Shown here: piece after piece, positions 15,488 through 20,838 of the stretch | How the letters are laid out: every line of letters starts with the position of its first letter | How positions within the stretch are numbered: the stretch's first letter is position 1 | Source: CAYWGR01 sp964458015 | Lineage (GTDB): Bacteria > Planctomycetota > Planctomycetia > Pirellulales > Thermoguttaceae | Direction: 5' to 3' | NCBI GenBank assembly: GCA_964458015.1 | Contig: CAYWGR010000096.1 | Coordinates: forward strand, 1 to 21,793 | DNA: 21,793 nt | Made by a program: the position numbers and the translations under genes | The notes under the pieces: model-generated | What the model saw: only the letters and a program-made list of their open reading frames with translations | Databases searched by the model: none | Told to the model about the DNA's origin: nothing

Positions 15488-15781
15488 ATGCGTATTATTG
15501 CCAAAACGGCTCTGCGGATTTTCTGGGAAAAATATCCCGATGCCGAACAGCCGTTGAAGGCTTGGCATGCCGAAGCAAGATCGGCCAATTGGAAATCGCC
15601 TGCCGATGTCAAGGACAAGTACCGTTCTGCAAGCATATTGCAGGGCAGTCGAGTGGTTTTCAATATTGGTGGAAACAAATATCGGCTGGTTGTGAAGATC
15701 AATTATTTTTATCATGTCGTTTACATTCGATTTCTAGGAACCCATCGACAATACGACCGTATTGATGCGGAGGCTATATGA
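15488..15781 (+). CDS. higB: HigB-family mRNA interferase toxin
   Basis: This is a 97-aa RelE/HigB-fold toxin, expected to cleave mRNA at the ribosome. ATG 15488 has GGGA 6 nt upstream; TTG 15476 and a shifted frame at 15466 are less likely. Typical HigB_toxin (PF09907-like) features are visible: an N-terminal RIIAKTALRIFWEKYPDAEQPLKAW helix, a W-x-x-P-A-D-V-K segment, V-V-F-N-I-G-G-N-K-Y-R-L-V-V strands, and a C-terminal V-Y-I-R-F-L-G-T-H-x-x-Y-D-x-I-D. The length matches the family. It overlaps the antitoxin gene by 4 nt, with toxin first as is usual for higBA. It lies between DUF4186 copies R2 and R3. Confidence 0.9.
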   Translation: MRIIAKTALRIFWEKYPDAEQPLKAWHAEARSANWKSPADVKDKYRSASILQGSRVVFNIGGNKYRLVVKINYFYHVVYIRFLGTHRQYDRIDAEAI

Positions 15782-16149
15782 TTGCAAAAAGGCTTATCAA
15801 AACCCGGCAAGAATATCGATCCGCCCTATTGCGAGTCGAAAGACTTATGGACGCCAGGCCCGGAAGCGCCGAAGGCGATGAGCTTGAATTTCTGTCGGCT
15901 CTGATCGAAATCTACGAAGAACAACATGCCCCCGTTCCGCCGCCAGACCCCATCGAAGCCATACGTTTCCGTATGGAACAGGAAAATCTCCGACCGCAAG
16001 ATTTGGTTCCTTTCTTGGGCAGCCGTAGTCGAGTATCCGAAGTTCTCAATAGAAAGAGACCTCTGACTCTCATGATGATTCGTCGGCTCCGCGACGGTCT
16101 TGGCATCCCCGCGGACCTGCTGCTGGGCGAAGCGAAAGCCATCCCCTAG
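15778..16149 (+). CDS. higA: HigA-type antitoxin, Xre-family HTH
   Basis: This is a 123-aa antitoxin that should bind and neutralise HigB and repress the operon. The N-terminal ~60 residues are helical (IKTRQEYRSALLRVERLMDARPG, then EFLSALIEIYEEQHAP). The C-terminal half is a helix-turn-helix: RFRMEQENLRPQDLVPFLG, then SRVSEVLNRKRPLTLMMIRRL, then GIPADLLLG. The S-R-V-S-E-V-L-N-x-K-R pattern is typical of HigA-like antitoxins. Its ATG overlaps the higB stop by 4 nt. It ends 6 nt before the DUF4186 gene. Confidence 0.9.
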   Translation: MIAKRLIKTRQEYRSALLRVERLMDARPGSAEGDELEFLSALIEIYEEQHAPVPPPDPIEAIRFRMEQENLRPQDLVPFLGSRSRVSEVLNRKRPLTLMMIRRLRDGLGIPADLLLGEAKAIP

Positions 16150-16155
16150 TCTGCA

Positions 16156-16575
16156 ATGCGAGATCTTGATTCTCTCTTCACCGGCCTGGCTAAGAGCAAG
16201 TTCCGCAGCCGGTTTCGGTTGGGGGTGAAGGATCGGGCGTATTTGGCGGAAAAAACGTTACCGACGGTTTTGGAGCATGGGCGGCAGTTCATTCTAGAAC
16301 GGCTCGCACCGGCCGAGCCGAAAAATGACGGCCGGCAAACGCCCATGCGCGGTCATCCGATTTTTGTGGCCCAGCACGCCACGGCCACGTGCTGTCGCGG
16401 CTGTTTGCAGAAATGGCACCAGATCCCGCGCGGGAAACCGCTCACCGAAGAGCAGATCGAGCATATTCTCGCACTCCTCGCCCATTGGCTCGCAGGACAA
16501 CAAGGCGGACCGATGGAGGTCAAAATCAAGAAGAACACCCAACGAACGAACCAGCAGACGAAGTGGCTTTTCTGA
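16156..16575 (+). CDS. DUF4186 family protein, full-length copy R3
   Basis: This is a 139-aa protein of the DUF4186 family; its function is unknown. The N-terminal half (residues 1-56) is the part duplicated in R1 and R2. The C-terminal half is the most conserved: MRGHP (64-68), FVAQHATATCCRGCLQKWH (70-88) with C79, C80, C83, H74 and H88, then GKPLTEEQIEHIL (93-105). The Cys/His cluster could bind a metal, by inference. The last ~20 residues are a polar tail, possibly added compared with relatives. Only 6 nt separate it from higA and no separate promoter is obvious, so it may be read through from the higBA promoter. A hairpin with a T-tract follows. Confidence 0.88.
   Translation: MRDLDSLFTGLAKSKFRSRFRLGVKDRAYLAEKTLPTVLEHGRQFILERLAPAEPKNDGRQTPMRGHPIFVAQHATATCCRGCLQKWHQIPRGKPLTEEQIEHILALLAHWLAGQQGGPMEVKIKKNTQRTNQQTKWLF
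16185..16225 (+). repeat. 41-bp DUF4186 core repeat, copy 3
   Basis: Matches copies 1 and 2 over 41 bp with one change (C to T at 16219), which keeps a G-T wobble in the stem CAGCCG-GTTT-CGGTTG (16206-16221). This copy lies within the intact gene. Confidence 0.8.
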
Positions 16576-16588
16576 TGTTCTTCGACAA

Positions 16589-16630
16589 GGCGGGCCATCG
16601 TTTCGCTCGACCCCGCCCTACGGTTTTTTT
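16589..16630 (+). terminator. Candidate terminator after the DUF4186 gene
   Basis: GGCGGG (16589-16594) pairs with CCCGCC (16612-16617), with a 17-nt loop. A run of seven T at 16624-16630 follows after 6 nt. The loop is long and the T-tract is offset, so this is moderate evidence. Confidence 0.4.
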
Positions 16631-16807
16631 GGGCCAATGCCCCCTCGTGGTGGTGTGTTTTTGATTCGGCCAGGAATTCTTCTCCACTTTACCGTTGAGG
16701 CCACAGAAGATGCTCATTTTAACAAGACAGACCCCCTCGTTGTGGTTATATTTTAGCTGTTTTTCGATCTCCTAGTCGAAAAAAAGGAAAAGTGGCGACG
16801 GCATGAC
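16631..16807. other. Non-coding gap before rplM
   Basis: No gene is supported between the DUF4186 terminator and the rplM promoter. Short frames in this stretch lack ribosome binding sites and family resemblance. A weak direct repeat starting CCCCCTCGT occurs at 16640 and 16732 (18 of 23 positions by eye). Confidence 0.5.
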
Positions 16808-16836
16808 TTGTCAGGCGTCCGATGAATAGTTAAATT
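16808..16836 (+). promoter_or_regulatory. Promoter of rplM-rpsI
   Basis: TTGTCA (16808-16813, 5 of 6) and TAAATT (16831-16836, 4 of 6) are 17 bp apart. Transcription would start near 16843, giving a leader of about 30-40 nt. This is consistent with a strong constitutive ribosomal-protein promoter. No L13-binding leader structure was recognised. Confidence 0.55.
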
Positions 16837-16874
16837 ACGAGTTTCCCCTGCCCCGGCAGTTGTGCGAGTATGAC

Positions 16875-17333
16875 ATGCAACAGATGAAAACCTTTATGGC
16901 CCGGCCCGACTCGATCGAGCCAAAGTGGTGGCTGGTTGATGCCAGCGACAAAGTGGTTGGGCGCTTGGCCAGCGACTTGGCAATGGTATTGATGGGCAAG
17001 AATCGGCCCACCTACACCCCTCACGTCGATAACGGCGATTACGTCGTCGTGATCAACGCCGACAAGATCGCGTTGACCGGCAAAAAATGGGAGCAAAAGG
17101 AATACGCTCATTATACGGGCTATCCCGGCCTTAGGATTGAGACGGCCGGCAAGTTGCGCCAACGTCGTCCGGAGTTGATCCTCCGCGAGGCGGTGCGTCG
17201 CATGTTGCCCAAGAACAAGTTGGCCTTCAAGACGCTGAGCAAGTTGAAGATCTACGCCGGCAGCGAGCATCCTCATCAGGCTCAGTTGCCCGAATTGAAA
17301 CAAGGATTAGTGCTCCATGGCAGTAGTTGCTAG
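16875..17333 (+). CDS. rplM: 50S ribosomal protein L13
   Basis: This is a 152-aa uL13, an early-assembling large-subunit protein. Diagnostic segments are KWWLVDASDKVVGRLAS, YTPHVDNGDYVVVINADKI, HYTGYPG, LREAVRRMLPKNKL and LKIYAGSEHPHQAQ. The start is ambiguous: ATG 16875, ATG 16884 and TTG 16860 share the frame, and none has a strong Shine-Dalgarno. The M-K-T-F-M start at 16884 resembles many L13 N termini and is a good alternative. The 3' end overlaps rpsI by 17 nt, so the rpsI ribosome binding site lies inside rplM and translation is probably coupled. The rplM-rpsI pairing is the classical bacterial order. Confidence 0.95.
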   Translation: MQQMKTFMARPDSIEPKWWLVDASDKVVGRLASDLAMVLMGKNRPTYTPHVDNGDYVVVINADKIALTGKKWEQKEYAHYTGYPGLRIETAGKLRQRRPELILREAVRRMLPKNKLAFKTLSKLKIYAGSEHPHQAQLPELKQGLVLHGSSC

Positions 17334-17718
17334 CAACGATATTCTCGGTACGGGACGTCGTAAGACCTCGGTCGCGCGTGTGCGCATTCGTCCAGGCAGC
17401 GGCAAGATCCGCATCAACAATCGCGATTTCGAGGAATACTTCCACAGCGTCCGGCAGCAAGCCTCGCTGTTGGCCCCGCTCGAACAAACGGGCAAGCGGG
17501 CCGAGCTCGACGTGGTTATTCTCGTCGATGGCGGCGGAATCACCGGTCAGGCCGACGCCTGTAAGCTGGGCATTGCCCGCGCGTTGAAGAAGTCGGACGA
17601 GCAATTGGCCGACGGTCTTCGCGACACCGGCATGTTGACCCGCGACGGCCGCATGAAAGAACGCAAGAAGTACGGCCTCCGCGGCGCACGGCGCGGTACG
17701 CAGTTCTCGAAGCGTTAA
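17317..17718 (+). CDS. rpsI: 30S ribosomal protein S9
   Basis: This is a 133-aa uS9. It shows the GTGRRKTSVARVRIRPG N-terminal motif, DVVILVDGGGITGQADACKLGIARAL in the middle, and the C-terminal KYGLRGARRGTQFSKR tail. That tail reaches towards the P-site tRNA in known ribosomes. AAGGA (17302-17306) lies 10 nt before ATG 17317, within the end of rplM. A strong terminator follows at 17759, closing the two-gene operon. Confidence 0.97.
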   Translation: MAVVASNDILGTGRRKTSVARVRIRPGSGKIRINNRDFEEYFHSVRQQASLLAPLEQTGKRAELDVVILVDGGGITGQADACKLGIARALKKSDEQLADGLRDTGMLTRDGRMKERKKYGLRGARRGTQFSKR

Positions 17719-17758
17719 TCGCCCGATCGCAATCAGAAATACGCCTATCGGCATACAC

Positions 17759-17790
17759 CATGCCCACGCTTGTCGTGGGCATGTTTTTTT
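17759..17790 (+). terminator. Intrinsic terminator of rplM-rpsI
   Basis: A perfect 10-bp stem CATGCCCACG (17759-17768) with CGTGGGCATG (17774-17783) closes a 5-nt loop, directly followed by seven T. This is a textbook rho-independent terminator about 40 nt after the rpsI stop. Confidence 0.92.
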
Positions 17791-17813
17791 ATCGGCTATC
17801 TCGATCGTGGAGT

Positions 17814-17857
17814 AGGCGTCTCGCCTGCATGGTCCCCGGCAGCGTTTTACGTTGCCG
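17814..17857. repeat. Paired small hairpins, dispersed-repeat type
   Basis: A short palindrome AGGCG-TCT-CGCCT (17814-17826) is followed by CGGCAGCG-TTTTA-CGTTGCCG (17837-17857, one mismatch in 8-bp arms). No T-tract follows on either strand. The pair sits between the convergent rpsI and the minus-strand gene at 17877. It resembles planctomycete intergenic repeat units; this is from memory of the pattern and not proven here. Confidence 0.45.
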
Positions 17858-17876
17858 AATGTGTTCTGAGAGGCCG

Positions 17877-18695
17877 TTACTGCTCTTTTTTCTCTTCCTT
17901 GCCGGCATAGAATCGAGCAAGGTTGATGCCGCCTCGAAGTTCTTCTTCAAGCAGCTTGAGCCGGGTCTCTAGGCGTTCGACATGCCGCTGCAATGCGGGC
18001 AAGAGATAGCGTTGCGTTTCCTCGACCTGCGGCCGAGGCACGCCAGGATAGCTTAAGTGGCGCTGAAGGGCCGCGAATAAGTAGAGTGGATCCTTCCGCC
18101 GATTGGCCAACGCGATCCGCCCCTCTTTCTCGCCGAACAAGATCGGCTTTTCATCCTTCTGTTGTTTTTGGCGATAAAATTCGCTGCGAACGTAGATCAT
18201 GTCGGCAAGATCCACCAACCCAATCTGGCGCCGCAAGGTCAAGATCCACTCTCGCCAGTTCTCGTCATACAGGGGGTCGTTGGCCACGGCATCGAGTCCT
18301 CGATCATAGCCAAGCCGATTGCGGCAAATCGCCTCGAATTGGTATAAGAACTCACCCTGCGGCGTAGGCCCCTTAGCGCGATATTCGGCCTCGCGTTGCA
18401 GAATTTCCAGCGCGACGCGGAAATCGAAGCGGCCCTCGGCCTTTTCCGCCTCGCCGATCACATAGGTCTGAAAGGGCGTGAAATAGTGCGGTAGCCGCTC
18501 CATGGCCGTTGCAAACCCGCCGGTCAGCCGCAATTCGCCCGCCATGAATTGCACGGCATACGGCAGCATCGTGGTCGTTAAAACCTCCTGGCTCAAGGCG
18601 TCCAGCAGGTCTTGGGTCGACATGTCCTGCTGCATCCGCTCGCGGAGAGTGTGAAAAAAGTAGGCCTGTTCGACGTATTCCTCACGATCCAGCAT
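17877..18695 (-). CDS. Conserved hypothetical protein (272 aa)
   Basis: This is a 272-aa soluble protein. ATG 18695 is chosen because the frame upstream (to 18884) overlaps rsmG and looks non-coding. The product starts MLDREEYVEQAYFFHTLRERM, is rich in charged helices, and contains LPYAVQFMAGELRLTGGFATAMERL, YFTPFQTYVIGEAEK, and LYLFAALQRHLSYPGVPRPQVE. The C terminus is a probable coiled coil (RHVERLETRLKLLEEELRGG) ending in a K/E-rich tail. I do not recognise a characterised family. It is divergent from rsmG with about 59 nt between start codons, so the two probably share a short promoter region. Its function is unknown. Confidence 0.8.
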   Translation of the reverse strand: MLDREEYVEQAYFFHTLRERMQQDMSTQDLLDALSQEVLTTTMLPYAVQFMAGELRLTGGFATAMERLPHYFTPFQTYVIGEAEKAEGRFDFRVALEILQREAEYRAKGPTPQGEFLYQFEAICRNRLGYDRGLDAVANDPLYDENWREWILTLRRQIGLVDLADMIYVRSEFYRQKQQKDEKPILFGEKEGRIALANRRKDPLYLFAALQRHLSYPGVPRPQVEETQRYLLPALQRHVERLETRLKLLEEELRGGINLARFYAGKEEKKEQ

Positions 18696-18754
18696 GGTTT
18701 CAGGCCTCCCGCAGCGTCGGTTTTTCATGTATGATGGGGGTATTCTAACCCCAA

Positions 18755-19420
18755 ATGGTGTCTTCCGTGAATCCCTCTGATGAAAACTTGGCGGCCGTCG
18801 TTGCACGGCATCAAATCGACTTGCCCCCGGCCCAAATTGCCTTGCTCGAACGCTACTGCCAGTTGCTTTGGGATTGGAACACAAAAATCAATCTCACGCG
18901 GCACACCGACTACGAGAAATTCGTCACCCGCGACCTGATCGACAGCTTGGCATTTTTGCCTTTTCTGCAACAGGGCGAAAAGGTTCTCGACGTAGGCACC
19001 GGCGGCGGCGTGCCGGGCATTATCCTGGCGATCGTTCGCCCTGACTTGCGCATCTCGCTTTCGGAATCGGTGGGCAAGAAGGCGAAGGTCGTGGCCGACA
19101 TTGTGGAAAAGCTCGGCCTAAAAACGCCCGTCATCAACGCCCGCGCGGAAGATATCTTATCGGCCGAACATTTCGACACGCTCGTAATTCGGGCCGTGGC
19201 GAAGCTGAAGAAGCTGCTCGAATGGTTCAAGCCGCACTGGCAATCGTTTGACCGGCTGCTCGTGCTCAAAGGACCATCGTGGGTTGACGAGCGCGGCGAA
19301 GCACGTCATTTCGGTCTATTTCACGATCTCGCATTACGGAAGTTGGCTTCGTATCCGTTGGCCGGCACCGATTCGGAAAGCGTACTGTTGCAGATCAACC
19401 GCAAAGAAAAGTACGCGTAA
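18755..19420 (+). CDS. rsmG: 16S rRNA (guanine-527-N7)-methyltransferase RsmG
   Basis: This is a 221-aa SAM-dependent methyltransferase (GidB family) that modifies G527 of 16S rRNA. The N-terminal helical part includes LLERYCQLLWDWNTKINLT (30-48) and FVTRDLIDSL. The SAM-binding motif I is KVLDVGTGGGVPGI (76-89). It is followed by SESVGKKAKVV, the RAED segment, the VIRAVAKLKKLLEW region and LVLKGP. The length is normal for the family. No Shine-Dalgarno is seen upstream of ATG 18755. A TATGAT box at 18730-18735 could serve as a -10, giving a very short leader. In many bacteria rsmG sits near the origin with mnmG and parAB, but here it does not. Confidence 0.93.
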   Translation: MVSSVNPSDENLAAVVARHQIDLPPAQIALLERYCQLLWDWNTKINLTRHTDYEKFVTRDLIDSLAFLPFLQQGEKVLDVGTGGGVPGIILAIVRPDLRISLSESVGKKAKVVADIVEKLGLKTPVINARAEDILSAEHFDTLVIRAVAKLKKLLEWFKPHWQSFDRLLVLKGPSWVDERGEARHFGLFHDLALRKLASYPLAGTDSESVLLQINRKEKYA

Positions 19421-19486
19421 AAAATTGCCAGTGCTTATTAGCGGTCTTTTGGATTTCGGGGCGCCGACGGCTGGAAGGGCGGGGCA

Positions 19487-19702
19487 TCAGATGCGCCAGT
19501 CAATCAGTTCGAGCAGCACAAAAACCAGGAACATGAATCCCGTGATCCAGAGAACGACGCGGCCTGCATGGATCAAAAGCGGCCGCATTTGTTCGTGCCG
19601 CGTGGCCGCATAAACCAAGCTAATCGCAATGATGGCCGGCAGGGCATACCACAAGTCGTTATTCCAAACGCGGGAAATGTCGGCCAAGAGAAGGTTGAAC
19701 AT
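19487..19702 (-). CDS. Small membrane protein (71 aa)
   Basis: This is a 71-aa protein with two hydrophobic segments (about residues 17-34 and 46-66). The N terminus is MFNLLLADISRVWNNDLWYALP and the C terminus ELIDWRI. AGGAAG lies upstream at a long spacing (about 12 nt). It is 30 nt downstream of the DUF6677-like gene on the same strand, so they probably form a two-gene unit. Its length, clean membrane topology and position support a real gene. No function is known to me. Confidence 0.7.
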   Translation of the reverse strand: MFNLLLADISRVWNNDLWYALPAIIAISLVYAATRHEQMRPLLIHAGRVVLWITGFMFLVFVLLELIDWRI

Positions 19703-19732
19703 AATCGAAGATTTCTTCCTGGACAGACTACA

Positions 19733-20335
19733 TTACGTTACAGGCTCGGCTTCTGAAACCGACTTCTCCGGCTCGCCAGGCACAGGCCCCGCCCAGGCGT
19801 CGTAAATCGCAAGGATGTTCAACAGCCCGGCCACCATTGTGAAGAAGCCAGCAAGCTCGAAGTAGCGAGCCAACAGCCGGTGCAAATCGCCGGGGGTCGG
19901 CTGGTCGATGTTCGGATCCTGGCGATTTGCGGAAGGCGAGGCCGGCAACCGTGGCGGGGCCATGAATCCGTTCCACCATACCTTCCGATAGTTGCTCATT
20001 CGATGAGCCTGGATCAGGGCGGGCAGAGCCGGCAATCCGACGCCTACCTGGCAAAGATACGACAATCGTTGATCGCCGGGCCGCCACGAAAAATAAACGG
20101 CCCGGCCATAGCCGATCGTGCCGTTGCCATCGGGACACTTTTGACTGCTGCCGCCAAGATAAAGGCCATACACGAAAAGGCCCATGATGCAGACGAAATA
20201 CAGGATGGCTTTCGCCCGGCGTCCCTGATACCAATGGCCTAGCCCCGGCACAAGCCAAGCCAGAAATGCGGCCAGAGGGGCATCTTTCAAATCCACATGC
20301 TCTTGCGAGGACTGTTCCGAGTGGTCTGCTTCCAT
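19733..20335 (-). CDS. DUF6677-like membrane protein
   Basis: This is a 200-aa protein. ATG 20335 (MEADHSEQSSQEHVDLKDAP) is chosen; an upstream GTG extension to 20398 adds residues with no clear character. The segment AAFLAWLVPGLGHWYQGRRAKAILYFVCIMGL is the typical start of DUF6677-like planctomycete membrane proteins, with the G-L-G-H-x-Y-Q-G-R turn also found in TM2-type domains. Further hydrophobic segments occur around residues 95-112 and 160-180. A Pro-rich cytosolic-type stretch (PPRLPASPSANRQDPNIDQP) separates them. It precedes a 71-aa membrane protein gene. The family name is from memory, and the function is unknown. Confidence 0.72.
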   Translation of the reverse strand: MEADHSEQSSQEHVDLKDAPLAAFLAWLVPGLGHWYQGRRAKAILYFVCIMGLFVYGLYLGGSSQKCPDGNGTIGYGRAVYFSWRPGDQRLSYLCQVGVGLPALPALIQAHRMSNYRKVWWNGFMAPPRLPASPSANRQDPNIDQPTPGDLHRLLARYFELAGFFTMVAGLLNILAIYDAWAGPVPGEPEKSVSEAEPVT

Positions 20336-20370
20336 CACCCTATTGTAGTCCTTGCCGACAGTGGGAACAG

Positions 20371-20408
20371 AGGGGGCAAAACAGCGGCAAAACGGCAAGC
20401 CGCCCCCT
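20371..20408 (-). terminator. Possible hairpin downstream of rpmA
   Basis: AGGGGGC (20371-20377) pairs with GCCCCCT (20402-20408), with an inner CGGC-AA-GCCG hairpin (20393-20402) that competes with it. It lies 47 nt past the rpmA stop on the minus strand, but no strong T-tract follows. It may be a terminator or a leader structure for the DUF6677-like gene. Confidence 0.25.
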
Positions 20409-20454
20409 GCAAGTCATCGCGAGAACCGCTTGCTCGTCTCTTACTCGGCAATCA

Positions 20455-20706
20455 CTAGGCCGGTGCGCCGACTACGTGAATCCGGCGACCGCCGCGATCG
20501 AACTGCACATGGCCGTCGATCAGGGCAAAGAGCGTGAAATCGCTCCCTTGGCCAACCCCCTTGCCGGGGTGGAATTTATTGCCGACTTGGCGGACCAGAA
20601 TGTTGCCCGCGCGAACTTGTTCACCGCCGAATCGCTTCACGCCGCGGCGTTGAGCATTCGAATCACGTCCGTTTCGGCTGGAACCTTGACCTTTTTTATG
20701 TGCCAT
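20455..20706 (-). CDS. rpmA: 50S ribosomal protein L27
   Basis: This is an 83-aa bL27. The start MAHKKGQGSSRNGRDSNAQR is diagnostic; L27's N-terminal tail reaches the peptidyl-transferase centre in known structures. KRFGGEQVRAGNILVRQVGNKFHPG and the DFTLFALIDGHVQF segment follow. ATG 20706 has a GGAGAG ribosome binding site; an in-frame upstream extension to 20745 is not needed. The usual partner rplU (L21) is not adjacent: the neighbours are an exported protein gene upstream and the DUF6677-like gene downstream. Confidence 0.95.
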   Translation of the reverse strand: MAHKKGQGSSRNGRDSNAQRRGVKRFGGEQVRAGNILVRQVGNKFHPGKGVGQGSDFTLFALIDGHVQFDRGGRRIHVVGAPA

Positions 20707-20838
20707 GACAACACTCTCTCCGCAAAAATGATCCAATATCCGCACGACCGATGCGGCATAATATCTTGATTGCTAAGGGGTTACGTCTACCGTAACGAAA
20801 TCGGTCGGCTCTTGGCTATTCGCCGTGAACCTCTCTTT

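Noticed and set aside
12955..16575. A CRISPR array, because of three direct repeats
   Set aside because: Only three copies exist, spaced 0.9-2.3 kb apart with genes between them; no regular spacers and no cas genes.
12955..16575. An integron with attC sites
   Set aside because: The repeats are gene 5' ends, lack paired attC consensus boxes, and no tyrosine recombinase is visible.
16389..16756. Overlapping plus-strand frames after and inside the DUF4186 gene
   Set aside because: They are out-of-frame readings of the gene and its terminator region, without start signals.
17227..17754. A 175-codon minus-strand frame across rplM-rpsI
   Set aside because: It is antisense to two certain ribosomal protein genes and crosses their overlap.
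17877..18884. A longer version of the 272-aa protein starting at 18884
   Set aside because: The extra part overlaps the rsmG start on the opposite strand and has no conserved character; ATG 18695 is a better start.
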